Shown piece by piece: positions 46,408 through 57,274 of a stretch of DNA of 64,000 bases. This DNA comes from Gammaproteobacteria bacterium. GTDB lineage: Bacteria; Pseudomonadota; Gammaproteobacteria; Pseudomonadales; Pseudohongiellaceae. The translations under genes were made by a program, and so were the position numbers. The notes under the pieces are model-generated. The model did not search any database. It had not been told where the DNA came from and was given only the letters and a program-made list of their open reading frames with translations. Every line of letters starts with the position of its first letter. Within the stretch, counting starts at the first letter, position 1. The stretch spans positions 30,631 through 94,630 of the forward strand of contig JAQWPL010000009.1 of NCBI GenBank assembly GCA_029245395.1, read 5' to 3'.

Positions 46408-47474
46408 CTGAATACCTGTCACAGTTCAGTTCTGGATTTCAAGTGTTCCAGTACCTGACTGTTCGGGGAATTTTCAGCATCCTGACTGCATTGGCCCTGT
46501 CTCTGGTGATAGGCCCTTACATGATCAGACGTTTGAATTATCACCAAATAGGACAGGTGATTCGTGATGATGGCCCCGAAAGTCATCTAAGCAAGGCAGG
46601 CACTCCAACTATGGGAGGCGCACTGATTCTGGTCAGCATTATTGTCAGCAGTTTTTTGTGGGCTGATTTGGGCAATCCTTATGTTTGGGTCGTAGTTCTG
46701 GTGACTGGTTTTTTTGGCGCTATCGGTTGGGTTGATGACTACCGCAAAATTTTTGATCAAAACCCGAAAGGTCTTACCCCGCGTTGGAAATATTTCTGGC
46801 AGTCAATAGTAGGATTTGTTGCCGCTTATTACCTTTACTCAATTGCCGCAGTGCCTGCGGACACTCAGCTTTTCGTGCCGTTTTTCAAAGATTTTGCATT
46901 GTCGCTTGGGCCTTTTTACATCGTGATCGCCTACTTCATGATTGTGGGGTTCAGCAATGCTGTAAATCTCACTGATGGACTGGATGGGCTGGCTATTCTG
47001 CCGACAGTCATGGTGGCTGCAGCCCTGGGCATTATTGCGTATCTGGCCGGGCATGCCGGGTTTTCGGAATACTTGAATATACCTTACATCGCAGGGGCTG
47101 GAGAACTGGGCGTTTTTTGTGGCGCCCTGGCGGGTGCCGGGCTTGGCTTTCTCTGGTTCAACACATACCCGGCCCAGGTATTTATGGGTGATGTGGGAGC
47201 ACTGGCGCTTGGAGCATCTCTTGGTGTTGTGGCAGTCATCGTGAGACATGAAATTGTATTGATCATTATGGGCGGTGTCTTTGTCATGGAGACACTGTCT
47301 GTAATTTTGCAGGTGGCCTCTTTTAAATTAACCGGAAAACGGATATTTCGAATGGCGCCGCTGCATCATCATTTTGAATTAAAAGGCTGGCCAGAGCCCA
47401 GGGTAATTGTCCGGTTCTGGATTATTACGGTCATCCTGGTGTTGTTTGGTCTTGCAACACTGAAACTCAGATAA
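46392..47474 (+). CDS. mraY: Phospho-MurNAc-pentapeptide translocase MraY
   Basis: 360-residue integral membrane enzyme that makes lipid I on undecaprenyl phosphate; exactly the length of the E. coli protein. About ten membrane helices. Catalytic motifs: [17 protein letters not shown] with the Asp pair, [13 protein letters not shown], and [16 protein letters not shown] at the C-terminal side. AAAGGAG lies 11 bases before the ATG, just after a tandem repeat. murD follows 32 bases later. Confidence 0.98.
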   Translation: MLLYLTEYLSQFSSGFQVFQYLTVRGIFSILTALALSLVIGPYMIRRLNYHQIGQVIRDDGPESHLSKAGTPTMGGALILVSIIVSSFLWADLGNPYVWVVVLVTGFFGAIGWVDDYRKIFDQNPKGLTPRWKYFWQSIVGFVAAYYLYSIAAVPADTQLFVPFFKDFALSLGPFYIVIAYFMIVGFSNAVNLTDGLDGLAILPTVMVAAALGIIAYLAGHAGFSEYLNIPYIAGAGELGVFCGALAGAGLGFLWFNTYPAQVFMGDVGALALGASLGVVAVIVRHEIVLIIMGGVFVMETLSVILQVASFKLTGKRIFRMAPLHHHFELKGWPEPRVIVRFWIITVILVLFGLATLKLR

Positions 47475-47506
47475 ATAACGAAATTTTTACTTAGGCACAG
47501 CAAAAG

Positions 47507-48853
47507 ATGCGCGCGGAAACAGCAGAAAGCAAAGTGAAAGTAGTGGTTGGCCTCGGCCAGACCGGGCTTTCCTGTGCGCGTTATCTTTCTCGTCGCCAGG
47601 AAAGTTTTAAGGTGATCGACACCCGACAGAATCCGCCTGGACTGCAACAACTGAAAGCTGAGTGTCCTGATGTTGAACTCGAGTTAGGAGATTTCAGGGA
47701 AGAGACATTAATGAATGCTGCTCAGTTGATTGTCAGTCCAGGCGTGGACCAACAAACCCCTGCTATCCGTAAAGCTGTGGCAAGTGGTGTGTCAGTAACC
47801 GGCGATGTGGATATGTTTGCCAGTGAGGTGCAGGCACCTGTGATTGCCATTACTGGCTCCAACGCTAAAAGCACGGTGACCTCTCTTGTAGGTGAAATGG
47901 CCCGGGCAGAAGGACTGAATGTAGCGGTGGCTGGAAATATTGGTCTGCCGGTACTGGACCTGTTGCAAGAGGCTCCAGCAAGCTTGTATGTCCTGGAGTT
48001 GTCCAGTTTCCAGTTGGAAACAACGAGCAATCTGGGCGCAGAAGTGGCAACAGTGTTGAATCTGAGTCTGGACCATATGGATCGCTATGCCTCCATGGAA
48101 GCATACCGTAATGCCAAGCAACGAATTTTCCAAAAGTGTCGCCAGGCGGTGATTAATGCTGACGACTCCATGAGCAGAATAGATCTACCATCTACTATTA
48201 AGAAATGGCATTTCAGTCTTGCGGAGAATAGTGCCAGCGAATTCAGTCTGTTGACCCGTGACGATAAGCAATACCTGGGATTCAATAGCGAAATCCTGAT
48301 GCCGGTTTCAGACCTGAAATTAGTCGGCAGCCATAACGTAGCGAATGCACTGGCAGCATTAGCGCTTGGTCATGCGGCTGGCTTGTCCATGACTGCCATG
48401 TTGTCAGCCTTGAAATCTTTTCGTGGGCTGCCACACCGCTGTCAGTGGGTAGCCGAAAAAAATGGCGTGAACTGGTTCAATGATTCCAAGGGAACAAATG
48501 TTGGTGCCTGTATAGCTGCCATCCAGGGTCTGGGCGGCAAAGGGAAATTAATTCTTCTTGCTGGAGGGCAAGGTAAAGGTGCAGATTTTTCTGCATTAAC
48601 AGAACCATTATCTACCCATGCCAAGCTCGCCATTTTGTTTGGTGAGGATGCAGGACTTATCAATGAGGCAGTTAAGAACGCCATCATGACTCTTACTGTT
48701 TCCTCTATGGAGGAGGCCGTACAGCTAGCCAGTTCAAAAGCTGATGCTGGCGATATTGTTCTCCTGTCCCCTGCTTGTGCCAGTTTCGATATGTTCAGCA
48801 ATTACGAGGAACGCGGTGAAGTATTTATGCATTGCGTCGGGGAGTTGCACTGA
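47507..48853 (+). CDS. murD: UDP-MurNAc-L-Ala:D-Glu ligase MurD
   Basis: 448-residue cytoplasmic ligase that adds D-glutamate. N-terminal nucleotide-binding fold begins VVVGLGQTGLSCARYL. The P-loop reads AITGSNAKSTVTSLVG, with Ala in place of the more usual Gly; the same variant is known from Pseudomonas-type MurD. Central ELSSFQLETT and C-terminal NDSKGTNVGA motifs are present. Stop and ftsW start overlap by one base (TGATG). Confidence 0.97.
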   Translation: MRAETAESKVKVVVGLGQTGLSCARYLSRRQESFKVIDTRQNPPGLQQLKAECPDVELELGDFREETLMNAAQLIVSPGVDQQTPAIRKAVASGVSVTGDVDMFASEVQAPVIAITGSNAKSTVTSLVGEMARAEGLNVAVAGNIGLPVLDLLQEAPASLYVLELSSFQLETTSNLGAEVATVLNLSLDHMDRYASMEAYRNAKQRIFQKCRQAVINADDSMSRIDLPSTIKKWHFSLAENSASEFSLLTRDDKQYLGFNSEILMPVSDLKLVGSHNVANALAALALGHAAGLSMTAMLSALKSFRGLPHRCQWVAEKNGVNWFNDSKGTNVGACIAAIQGLGGKGKLILLAGGQGKGADFSALTEPLSTHAKLAILFGEDAGLINEAVKNAIMTLTVSSMEEAVQLASSKADAGDIVLLSPACASFDMFSNYEERGEVFMHCVGELH

Positions 48854-50034
48854 TGCAGGCGGTGAAGCAACAGCTCCGGCAGGAACAAACCTATTACGGT
48901 GACAACTGGCTGATCATCTTGACGTTGCTGCTCCTGTGTTTTGGACTGATCATGATGACTTCGGCTTCCGTGGAGATAGGAGCAAGTCTTTATAGTGATC
49001 CTTTCTACCATTTCAAAAAACAACTGGTCTTTATTTTCCTTGGTCTGGTAGGTGCTGGAATAATTCTCAGCATACCGCTTTACTGGTGGGAAAAAAGCAG
49101 TTATGGCCTGTATTTCCTGGCGCTTCTTATGTTGACGCTGGTGCTGATACCGGGCGTGGGTTACACCGCTGGCGGAGGTACCCGCTGGATCAATCTTGGT
49201 TTCATGACTTTGCAGGTTTCTGAACCGACAAAAATTTGCCTTGTCTTTTTTATGGCGGCACTGCTGAGCCGACATCATGATTTTATCTGCTCCAGTATCA
49301 AGGGATTTGTCGTGCCTTTCCTGTTGTTGATGCCTCCTGTGGTATTGCTTTTGCTTGAACCGGATTTTGGCGCCGTCGTAGTCATCATGTTTGCAGTAAT
49401 GGCAATGCTGTTTCTGGCTGGAGCAAGATTCTGGCATTTCCTGCTGGCAGCACTGCTTGTTTGCGGTGCAGGCGCCGCCCTGATTTTTACCTCTGGCTAT
49501 CGTATGCGTCGGGTTACCTCATACCTGCAAGCGCTGAAAGATCCTTTCCATGAAGACATCGTGTTTGATTCAGGTTACCAACTTGCACAGGCCCTGATTG
49601 GTTTTGGCCGTGGGGAATGGTTTGGCATGGGATTGGGGAACAGTATCCAGAAAATGTATTTCCTGCCCGATGGCCATACGGATTTTATCATCGCTATTGT
49701 TGCTGAGGAACTTGGTGTTATCGGCGTGCTTGCGTTACTTGGCCTTTTTGTAGCTTTCATTATCCGGGCGTTGTTAATTGCCAGAAGAAATGAACGCAAT
49801 CGAAAATTCTTTTCTGCCTACGCAGCTTATGGCCTGGCATTCATTTTTCTAGGCCAGGTGATTATTAATGTATCGGTGAATATCGGACTGCTTCCAAATA
49901 AGGGTTTAACACTACCTTTTGTCAGCTCCGGTGGTTCCAGTTTACTGACTTGCATGGCCATGGTGGCTTTGCTGATCAAGATTGATATTGAAAACTGGTC
50001 AGGTGACCAGCGCAAACCAACTGAAACGGTCTGA
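48853..50034 (+). CDS. ftsW: Septal peptidoglycan glycosyltransferase FtsW
   Basis: 393-residue SEDS-family polymerase working with FtsI. About ten membrane helices. Conserved stretches: GLIMMTSASVEIG, GGGTRWINLGFMTLQVSEPTKI, ALIGFGRGEWFGMGLGNSIQK, the periplasmic PDGHTDFIIAIVAEELG and the C-terminal LPFVSSGGSSLLTCM. ATG 48853 is chosen because GGGGAG lies eight bases upstream; an in-frame earlier start at 48832 would sit in murD. Confidence 0.97.
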   Translation: MQAVKQQLRQEQTYYGDNWLIILTLLLLCFGLIMMTSASVEIGASLYSDPFYHFKKQLVFIFLGLVGAGIILSIPLYWWEKSSYGLYFLALLMLTLVLIPGVGYTAGGGTRWINLGFMTLQVSEPTKICLVFFMAALLSRHHDFICSSIKGFVVPFLLLMPPVVLLLLEPDFGAVVVIMFAVMAMLFLAGARFWHFLLAALLVCGAGAALIFTSGYRMRRVTSYLQALKDPFHEDIVFDSGYQLAQALIGFGRGEWFGMGLGNSIQKMYFLPDGHTDFIIAIVAEELGVIGVLALLGLFVAFIIRALLIARRNERNRKFFSAYAAYGLAFIFLGQVIINVSVNIGLLPNKGLTLPFVSSGGSSLLTCMAMVALLIKIDIENWSGDQRKPTETV

Positions 50035-50040
50035 CATTTA

Positions 50041-51213
50041 ATGGCTATGGTAAACAGCAATAAAAAAATACTCATCATGGCTGGAGGCACAGGTGGTCAT
50101 GTGTTTCCTGCTTTGAGTATTGCCGAGGATCTGATTTCCAGGGGAGTTCAGGTGGAATGGCTCGGTACGCGTAATGGCCTGGAAGCCAGGGTTATTGCTG
50201 CCACCGAAATTCCGATGCACTTCATTTCCATAGCCGGTCTGCGTGGTACGAGCCTATTACGAAAGCTATTGGCCCCGTTGGTTATATTCATTGCTGTTTT
50301 GCAATCCATTTTCAAAGTAATTCAGATAAAGCCAGGATGTGTTCTGGGTATGGGGGGATTTGTTACAGGTCCGGGTGGACTGGCGGCATGGTTGCTCAGG
50401 AAAAAGTTGGTGATTCATGAACAAAATGCCATAGCAGGCTTGACCAATCAATTACTGTTTCCAATGGCAACAACAGTTATGGAGGCCTTCCCGGGTGCCT
50501 TTGAAAGAAAAAAGGCAATGACTGGAAATCGTTTCCTGAAAGCCTTCATAAGTTCCACCAATATCATCGTGGTAGGTAATCCAGTGCGAAAGGAAATTGC
50601 CGACCTCGGAAATCAATTGGAAGAAAAAATTGGTGAACGTGAGCAGGAAAATGATTCTGGCAGGAATCTGCACCTTCTGATAATTGGCGGGAGCCTCGGC
50701 GCTGTCGCCATCAACAAAGTCATCCCGGAAATGTTAGCACTGCTGCAAGAAGGGCAGCGTCCTGATGTATTGCATCAGTGCGGCGATAAAAACCTCTCAG
50801 ACACTGATGCTTTTTATCAGCAGCATCATATTCATACCGGCGCTGCCATTCGGGTAATCCCGTTCATTGAAAATATGGCCGAGGCCTATGCCTGGTCTGA
50901 CATCATCATTGCCAGGGCAGGCGCTATGACTATTTCTGAAATAACAGCCGTTGGCCTGGCTTCAATCCTGGTGCCTTATCCCTATGCGGTTGATGATCAC
51001 CAGACAGAAAATGCCAGCTTCCTGCAGCGTGCAGGTGGGGCGCAAATCATTCAGCAGGATGAACTGAACGCTCAACGATTATTGGCCGAGGTACGTAAAT
51101 TTTCCGCAGACAGTAAAGCCCTTCACTTGGCATGGAAAAACGCCAGGAATGTTGGCAAAACCGATGCCTCTGAGAAAGCCGCACTTCTTTGCCTGGAGGC
51201 TTGTCATGCCTGA
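50041..51213 (+). CDS. murG: Lipid II synthase MurG
   Basis: 390-residue membrane-associated GT-B glycosyltransferase that adds GlcNAc to lipid [18 protein letters not shown] at 15-31, [11 protein letters not shown] at 104-113, [12 protein letters not shown], and the acceptor/donor motif [13 protein letters not shown] in the C-terminal half are present. It is longer than the E. coli enzyme (355): an extra stretch of about 20 residues (about 155-174) lies between FPGAF and VVGNPVR, and a charged loop lies at about 194-209. The second ATG (50047) is an alternative start. It overlaps murC by eight bases. Confidence 0.96.
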   Translation: MAMVNSNKKILIMAGGTGGHVFPALSIAEDLISRGVQVEWLGTRNGLEARVIAATEIPMHFISIAGLRGTSLLRKLLAPLVIFIAVLQSIFKVIQIKPGCVLGMGGFVTGPGGLAAWLLRKKLVIHEQNAIAGLTNQLLFPMATTVMEAFPGAFERKKAMTGNRFLKAFISSTNIIVVGNPVRKEIADLGNQLEEKIGEREQENDSGRNLHLLIIGGSLGAVAINKVIPEMLALLQEGQRPDVLHQCGDKNLSDTDAFYQQHHIHTGAAIRVIPFIENMAEAYAWSDIIIARAGAMTISEITAVGLASILVPYPYAVDDHQTENASFLQRAGGAQIIQQDELNAQRLLAEVRKFSADSKALHLAWKNARNVGKTDASEKAALLCLEACHA

Positions 51214-52648
51214 GTCCAGTCTAAATTATTCGAATAATGGTGTAGTACCGGAAATGCGCCGAATCCGCACAATCCATTTTGTTGGTATTGGTGGTGCTGG
51301 TATGAGTGGTATTGCTGAGGTCCTGCACAACCAGGGTTATGCCATCACAGGCTCGGATTTAGCCAACTCTGTGGTGACTGAACGATTGGAATCACTAGGA
51401 ATTAAAGTGCATATAGGACATGCAACAAAAAATGTGGAAGGAGCTGATGTTGTTGTTGTCTCCTCGGCGATTGATGAATCGAACGATGAAATAGTCTCTG
51501 CAATCAATAACCGTATTCCCATCATCAGGCGTGCAGAAATGCTGGCAGAGCTTATGCGTTACCGGCATGCCATTGTTATCGCTGGTACCCATGGAAAAAC
51601 GACAACCACAAGTTTGTTAGCCACCGTACTTGCACAGGGAAAGCTTGATCCCACTTATGTAATTGGCGGCATCCTGAATGGTGCAGGGACTAATGCCAAA
51701 CTGGGTGAAAGTCATATTATGGTAGCTGAAGCTGATGAAAGTGATGCTTCCTTTTTACACCTTCAACCAATGGTCGCTATTGTTACCAATATTGATGAAG
51801 ACCATATGGTGACCTACAACGGTGATTTCGAAAAACTGAAACAAACCTTTATTGATTTTCTTCACAACCTGCCGTTTTACGGATTGGCAGTGCTTTGTAT
51901 AGATGATCCAGTGATTGAAGAAATATTGCCGCGCATCTCCCGGCCTGTACTCACTTACGGGCAGTCACAATTTGCTGATTTCCAGGTTCAGGATGTTCGT
52001 CAGGAAGGCGTGATTACTCGTTTCAAGGTTCAAAGGCCGGATAGAGATGAACTGCTTGAGCTTACTTTGAATATGCCTGGTATCCATAACGTACTGAATG
52101 CTACTGCAGCTATAGCTGTAGCGACCGATGAAGGTCTGAATGATGAAGATATTATTGCCGGCCTTGCTGGATTTGGAGGGGTGGGAAGGCGCTTTGATGT
52201 AAAGGAGCCTCTAGCGCTCAAGGATGGGGAAGTCATGCTGGTAGATGACTATGGTCACCATCCCACAGAAGTAGCAGCCAATATTGCGGCAATTCGTACA
52301 GGTTGGCCTGAAAAACGCCTGGTCATGATTTACCAACCTCATCGCTACAGCAGAACTCATGATTTGTATGACGCATTCGTCGATGTGCTTTCCGAAGTAG
52401 ATTTACTGCTTTTGCTTGAAGTGTATTCAGCGGGTGAAGAGCCAATACATGGTGCAGATAGCAGAAGTCTGTGTCGCAGTATCAGGCAGCGTGGGCAACT
52501 GGATCCTGTATTTGTGAAAGACCAGTCTGACATAAAGAAAGTGCTAAATGATCTACTCATTGATGACGACATACTCCTGACCCAGGGTGCGGGAAGTATT
52601 GGTTTGCTGGCCAGAGAGCTGTCCAAGGACGGGCTGGGGCATGCATGA
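51206..52648 (+). CDS. murC: UDP-MurNAc:L-Ala ligase MurC
   Basis: 480-residue ligase that starts the stem peptide. [18 protein letters not shown] at the N-terminus, P-loop [27 protein letters not shown], and the C-terminal [15 protein letters not shown] and [12 protein letters not shown] are all present. ATG 51206 has GGAGG seven bases upstream and lies within the end of murG. The stop overlaps the ddlB start by eight bases. Confidence 0.97.
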   Translation: MPESSLNYSNNGVVPEMRRIRTIHFVGIGGAGMSGIAEVLHNQGYAITGSDLANSVVTERLESLGIKVHIGHATKNVEGADVVVVSSAIDESNDEIVSAINNRIPIIRRAEMLAELMRYRHAIVIAGTHGKTTTTSLLATVLAQGKLDPTYVIGGILNGAGTNAKLGESHIMVAEADESDASFLHLQPMVAIVTNIDEDHMVTYNGDFEKLKQTFIDFLHNLPFYGLAVLCIDDPVIEEILPRISRPVLTYGQSQFADFQVQDVRQEGVITRFKVQRPDRDELLELTLNMPGIHNVLNATAAIAVATDEGLNDEDIIAGLAGFGGVGRRFDVKEPLALKDGEVMLVDDYGHHPTEVAANIAAIRTGWPEKRLVMIYQPHRYSRTHDLYDAFVDVLSEVDLLLLLEVYSAGEEPIHGADSRSLCRSIRQRGQLDPVFVKDQSDIKKVLNDLLIDDDILLTQGAGSIGLLARELSKDGLGHA

Positions 52649-53588
52649 ACAACAACAAACATTGCCGGGTGAGTTTGGCAAGGTGGCTGTTTTGATGGGT
52701 GGTGATTCAGCCGAGCGGGAAATTTCGCTTCTGAGCGGCCAGGCAGTACTTGAATCCTTGCTGCGCAGTGGTGTTGATGCGGTCGGAGTCGATGAAATCG
52801 ACCGCAAGTTACTGAAAAGATTGCATGAAGAAAATTATGATCGAGTGTTCATCATGCTTCATGGCAGGAAAGGCGAGGATGGAAAAATGCAGGGCGCTAT
52901 GGAATTAATGAATTTGCCTTATACCGGAAGCGGCGTACTGGCCTCTGCACTGGCAATGGATAAGGTGCGCTGCAAGCGACTTTGGCAGAACCTGGGGTTG
53001 AGCACGCCGCCTTTTGTTGAGCTGGACGAGAACACAGATTGGCAGAAGGTCATCGATACTCTGGGAACAGTTTTTGTGAAACCGGTGAAGGAAGGTTCAA
53101 GTATAGGAATATCAAAGGCAGAAGATCCTGACGCTCTGGAAAAAGCCTACTTTGATGCGGGTCAATATGACGATGTCGTAATAGCAGAAAAATTTGTTGA
53201 TGGCCCTGAATATACCGTAGCTATTTTAGGGGACAAAGTACTGCCTGTGGTGGGCATGCAGGCAGAAAATGAATTTTATGATTATGAAGCGAAATATTTT
53301 TCTGATGCGACCCGATATTTTTGTCCTAGCGACCTTGGCGCGGAATCAGAAGCTCAATTGAGGATATTCGCGAAGCAGGCTTACGAAGCTGTGAATTGTT
53401 CAGGCTGGGGGAGAGTCGACGTAATGAGAGATAACAAAGGTGAATTCTGGCTGCTTGAAGTCAATACAGTTCCGGGTATGACCAGCCATAGCCTTGTGCC
53501 CATGGCTGCAAACGAAGCAGGAATAAATTTTGATGCTCTGGTGCTGGAAATTTTATCCAGTACAAGTGAAAACAGGATGAGAGATTAA
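52641..53588 (+). CDS. ddlB: D-alanine:D-alanine ligase DdlB
   Basis: 315-residue ATP-grasp enzyme supplying D-Ala-D-Ala for MurF. Motifs: [19 protein letters not shown] near the start, [43 protein letters not shown] (ATP-grasp), and [29 protein letters not shown] with the metal ligands. ATG 52641 overlaps the murC end; the frame is open further upstream inside murC but without family similarity. ftsQ starts two bases after its stop. Confidence 0.97.
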   Translation: MHEQQQTLPGEFGKVAVLMGGDSAEREISLLSGQAVLESLLRSGVDAVGVDEIDRKLLKRLHEENYDRVFIMLHGRKGEDGKMQGAMELMNLPYTGSGVLASALAMDKVRCKRLWQNLGLSTPPFVELDENTDWQKVIDTLGTVFVKPVKEGSSIGISKAEDPDALEKAYFDAGQYDDVVIAEKFVDGPEYTVAILGDKVLPVVGMQAENEFYDYEAKYFSDATRYFCPSDLGAESEAQLRIFAKQAYEAVNCSGWGRVDVMRDNKGEFWLLEVNTVPGMTSHSLVPMAANEAGINFDALVLEILSSTSENRMRD

Positions 53589-53590
53589 AT

Positions 53591-54400
53591 ATGAATATTC
53601 TTGTCCCCGGGAAAAAACGCAACCGCAAAAGAAGTGGTGCAAGCACCAAACAGCAGAAAACTGTGAAGAGATTTAGCGGTGGTGTTGTGTGGAAATGGAC
53701 TTTGCTGGCGGGTGTTGGAGCTTTGTGTGTTTACGCTGGGATGACAACGCCACAATTTGTGGAAACGGTAAGCAATCAACGTGTTGAGCATGTGATTATA
53801 GAAGGAGAAGTTAACTATTTATCAGAACAGGAAGTTCTGGCTGCTGTGAACAGTTTTATCAGTGAAAGCCTGCTTCTGGTGGATATGGAAGAGATCAAAC
53901 AAGCACTGGAAAAAATGCCATGGATTAGAACAGTAACTATTAGTCGAGAGTGGCCAGACACCATGGTACTGAATGTGGTGGAGGAAAAAGCCATTGCCCG
54001 CTGGGGCGGCAGTAAATTGTTGAGCCAGGATGGGGTTATATTTTCACCAACAGACATCATTGGTTTGGAAAGCCTGGCCATCCTTTCAGGGACAGTTGGC
54101 ACTGAAAACGCAGTAATGGAGCAGTACATGTTGTTTAACGAACTTTTATATCAGCGCGGCCTGAAAATTGACGAATTAAGTCTGGACGAGAGGGGTGGCT
54201 GGAAAATAATGCTGGCTAACGGTGTGAATATTAACGTCGGCAAAACGGATGTGATGAAGCGAATGAAAAGGCTAATTGATTTCGCTGACCCATTATTTAT
54301 AGATCAAATGGCAATAATTGACTCCATAGATTTGCGCTATACAAGTGGCATCGCTGTCCAAAACAAATCAATAAACGCTGAAGAGGTTGTCTCGCTATGA
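53591..54400 (+). CDS. ftsQ: Cell division protein FtsQ
   Basis: 269-residue bitopic protein of the FtsQLB complex. A Lys/Arg-rich cytoplasmic tail (1-33) precedes one membrane helix (about 36-53). The periplasmic part holds the POTRA domain (ERVIIEGEVNYLSEQEVLAAV-like, about 65-130, with MPWIRTVTISREWPDTMVLNVVEEKAIARWG) and the beta domain (to 260). Its stop lies 38 bases before the preferred ftsA start. Confidence 0.95.
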   Translation: MNILVPGKKRNRKRSGASTKQQKTVKRFSGGVVWKWTLLAGVGALCVYAGMTTPQFVETVSNQRVEHVIIEGEVNYLSEQEVLAAVNSFISESLLLVDMEEIKQALEKMPWIRTVTISREWPDTMVLNVVEEKAIARWGGSKLLSQDGVIFSPTDIIGLESLAILSGTVGTENAVMEQYMLFNELLYQRGLKIDELSLDERGGWKIMLANGVNINVGKTDVMKRMKRLIDFADPLFIDQMAIIDSIDLRYTSGIAVQNKSINAEEVVSL

Positions 54401-54438
54401 CCAAATTTCAACAGATGAACAAGAAGGAGTTGCTTTCC

Positions 54439-55671
54439 ATGAGTAACTTGAATGGTGGGAACATGATAGTGGGCCTGGATATAGGTACATCCAAGGTTGT
54501 TGCAATCGTTGGCGAGATAAATCCGGAAGGTGGGTTGAATATTGTCGGGATTGGCAGACACAGGTCACGCGGTCTTAAAAAGGGCACTGTAGTAAATATC
54601 GAGTCTACAGTGCAATCCATACAAAGAGCCGTTGAAGAAGCAGAATTAATGGCGGGTTGCCAGATTCATTCTGTCTATGCCGGTATTGCAGGCAGCCATG
54701 TACGCAGCATGAACTCTCACGGCATCGTTGCCATCCGTGACAAGGAAGTATATCCGGCTGATATAGAGCGAGTGATTGATGCTGCCCAGGCAGTAGCCAT
54801 TCCAGCGGACCAGAAAGTTCTCCATATTCTGCCCCAGGAATACATTATTGATTCTCAGGAAGGGGTAAAAGAACCTCTGGGTATGTCAGGAGTTCGACTT
54901 GAAGCCAAGGTACATTTGGTTACTTGTGCCACGAATGCTGCTCAGAATATTGAAAAATGTATTAAGCGCTGTGGATTAGAGACCGACGAGATAATTCTTG
55001 AACAGCTAGCATCGAGTTACTCAGTGCTGACTGAAGATGAAAAGGAATTGGGTGTCTGCTTGGTGGATATCGGCGGTGGAACAACTGATATCGCGATTTT
55101 CACAGAAGGAGCAATACGTCACACAGGTGTCATCCCTATTGCTGGCGACCAGGTAACCAATGATATTGCCATGGCCTTGCGCACTCCCACGGACAACGCC
55201 GAAGAATTGAAAATTAAGTATGCGTGTGCTCTTTCTCAACTTGCCAGTGAAGATGACATGATCAAGGTACCAAGCGTGGGTGAACGACCACCCAGAGAGC
55301 TTTCTCGCCAGGCCCTGGCAGATGTGGTGGAGCCTCGATATGACGAGCTGTTTCATCTGATCCAGGCAGAAATCAGGCAAAGCGGATATGAGGACATGAT
55401 GGCTGCTGGCATGGTTTTCACTGGCGGTACTAGCAAAATGGAAGGAGTCGCTGAACTTGCTGAAGAAATCTTCCATATGCCTGTGCGAATAGGTGTACCT
55501 AATGATGTCAGTGGCCTGGTGGATATTGTCCGTAACCCGACTTATTCAACAGCCGTTGGATTGCTGTTGTATGGCGTTCAGCAGGCCCATGAAAGAGTAG
55601 GTCTGGCAACCAGAGAACCTGGAGTCAGTTTATTCGACAAGGTTAAGAGTATTTTCAGTAGTGAAGATTAA
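54439..55671 (+). CDS. ftsA: Cell division protein FtsA
   Basis: 410-residue actin-like ATPase that tethers FtsZ to the membrane. GLDIGTSKVVAIVGE at the start, VHLVTC, VDIGGGTTDIAIF and TGGTSKMEGVAEL are the actin-family loops. The C-terminal SLFDKVKSIFSSED is the amphipathic membrane-targeting helix. ATG 54439 is preferred: AAGGAG lies eight bases upstream and the N-terminal length matches E. coli. An ATG at 54397 that overlaps the ftsQ stop would add 14 residues and cannot be excluded. Confidence 0.95.
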   Translation: MSNLNGGNMIVGLDIGTSKVVAIVGEINPEGGLNIVGIGRHRSRGLKKGTVVNIESTVQSIQRAVEEAELMAGCQIHSVYAGIAGSHVRSMNSHGIVAIRDKEVYPADIERVIDAAQAVAIPADQKVLHILPQEYIIDSQEGVKEPLGMSGVRLEAKVHLVTCATNAAQNIEKCIKRCGLETDEIILEQLASSYSVLTEDEKELGVCLVDIGGGTTDIAIFTEGAIRHTGVIPIAGDQVTNDIAMALRTPTDNAEELKIKYACALSQLASEDDMIKVPSVGERPPRELSRQALADVVEPRYDELFHLIQAEIRQSGYEDMMAAGMVFTGGTSKMEGVAELAEEIFHMPVRIGVPNDVSGLVDIVRNPTYSTAVGLLLYGVQQAHERVGLATREPGVSLFDKVKSIFSSED

Positions 55672-55781
55672 CGTTTTTATTAAATTGTTTAATAAATTAT
55701 TTTTTAACTATAGGAGTGCCTTTGAAGTTTGTATTAAAGGTACTTGTAAATTAAAAGTGGTAAACCCAAAGGGGGTAAATG

Positions 55782-56972
55782 ATGTTTGAAATCATCGATA
55801 ACGTTGCTCAAAGTGCAGTAATAAAAGTAGTGGGCGTTGGAGGCGGTGGTGGAAACGCTGTCCAGCATATGATTAAAAATACCATAGATGGTGTTGAGTT
55901 TATCTGTGCCAATACGGATGCTCAGGCTCTGGAAAAAATGGACACCAAGCTGAACCTTCAGCTGGGTGGAAGTGTTACCAAGGGGCTGGGTGCGGGTGCC
56001 AATCCTGAAATTGGTCGTCAGGCAGCCCTTGAAGATCGTGACCGGATCCGGGAAATAATTTCTGGTGCCGACATGGTGTTTATTACGGCTGGAATGGGTG
56101 GTGGTACGGGTACTGGAGGTGCGCCTGTAGTAGCCGAGATAGCCAAGGAAATGGGCATTCTTACGGTAGCTGTCATTACCAAACCATTTCCTTTTGAAGG
56201 CAGCAAGCGTCTGGCTATAGCCGAACAGGGAATTAGGGAACTTGTAGAGCATGTTGACTCTCTAATAACCATTCCCAATGAGAAACTCATGGATGTACTG
56301 GGTAAAGGCTCGACATTGTTAGATGCTTTCAGTACAGCCAATGATGTTTTATTGGGCGCTGTAAAGGGCATAGCCGACCTGATTATGCGACCAGGTATGA
56401 TCAATGTGGACTTCGCCGATGTTAGTACTGTGATGTCAGAAATGGGCATGGCCATGATGGGTACAGGTTATGCAAGTGGAGAAAATCGCGCTGTTGAAGC
56501 AGCAGAGTCGGCTATTCGCAGCCCACTGTTGGAAGATATTAATCTGCAAGGTGCGCGTGGTATCCTTATTAATATTACAGCGGGAGAGGATCTGACCCTG
56601 GGGGAGTTTTCTGAAGTAGGTGACACTATTTCCGAATTTGCTTCTGATCAGGCCATTGTTGTTGTTGGAACAGTAATTGATCCTTCCATGAAGGATGAAA
56701 TATGCGTGACAGTGGTTGCTACGGGACTAGGCGGTATGCAAATCGAAAAGCCGAAAAAAGTTGTAGACAATACAATTAAAAATCCCAGAACAGCAGCTGA
56801 TTTTCATAATCTGGACAAGCCCGCTGTGCTAAGGAAGAAGGAATCAATAAGAGCCCGTGCTGAAAGCAATATTGAACAGGCTGAAACTCAGCCTAGCCAA
56901 AAAGCTGTTGGTGCTGAATCTGACATGGATTTCCTGGATATCCCGGCATTTCTGCGGAAACAGGCCGATTAA
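55782..56972 (+). CDS. ftsZ: Cell division GTPase FtsZ
   Basis: 396-residue tubulin homologue that forms the Z ring. The GTP-binding GGGTGTG lies at 106-112; [13 protein letters not shown] and the T7 segment [11 protein letters not shown] are intact. A variable linker (about 315-380) leads to the conserved C-terminal peptide [14 protein letters not shown] that binds FtsA and ZipA. ATG 55782 gives the family N-terminus MFE and better spacing from GGGGG than the ATG one codon before. The 110-base gap after ftsA may hold an ftsZ promoter, but none is clear. Confidence 0.98.
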   Translation: MFEIIDNVAQSAVIKVVGVGGGGGNAVQHMIKNTIDGVEFICANTDAQALEKMDTKLNLQLGGSVTKGLGAGANPEIGRQAALEDRDRIREIISGADMVFITAGMGGGTGTGGAPVVAEIAKEMGILTVAVITKPFPFEGSKRLAIAEQGIRELVEHVDSLITIPNEKLMDVLGKGSTLLDAFSTANDVLLGAVKGIADLIMRPGMINVDFADVSTVMSEMGMAMMGTGYASGENRAVEAAESAIRSPLLEDINLQGARGILINITAGEDLTLGEFSEVGDTISEFASDQAIVVVGTVIDPSMKDEICVTVVATGLGGMQIEKPKKVVDNTIKNPRTAADFHNLDKPAVLRKKESIRARAESNIEQAETQPSQKAVGAESDMDFLDIPAFLRKQAD

Positions 56973-57274
56973 GGCTTATTTAGGCTAATACTAGAGTTTT
57001 AAAGCTGGAGTTGGATATTGTTACTATTTGGTTAGTTTTGAGAGTGCTGTTGGTGAAAGTGCATGACTTTGTTACTATTTGTCTTTCTCCTAGGCATGGC
57101 AAAACAATTTGCCAGAAGATAATAAGAAGCTTCTAAAAACCGGATACTTATGAAATTGGCTACAAGAAGCTATTCAATAATAAGAGTCGTCCGAAAGGAC
57201 TTTGGAGGTTCTGGGTCTTTTACTCTGTCTCGAGAGAAGGCTTTGGGCTACTAAAGTATAAGTGAGAACGATCA
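56973..57274 (+). other. ftsZ-lpxC intergenic leader with direct repeat
   Basis: A gene-free stretch of 302 bases. It contains two exact copies of TTGTTACTATTTG (57018-57030 and 57069-57081), 51 bases apart, and a small hairpin GTCC-GAAA-GGAC (57189-57200). No intrinsic terminator after ftsZ and no convincing promoter could be placed, though lpxC is expected to have one here. An AAGCTTCT / AGAAGCT inverted pair brackets 57127-57171. Confidence 0.5.

Noticed and set aside
57189..57200. GNRA-loop hairpin before lpxC as a riboswitch element
   Set aside because: The stem is only four base pairs and no other conserved switch elements are nearby.
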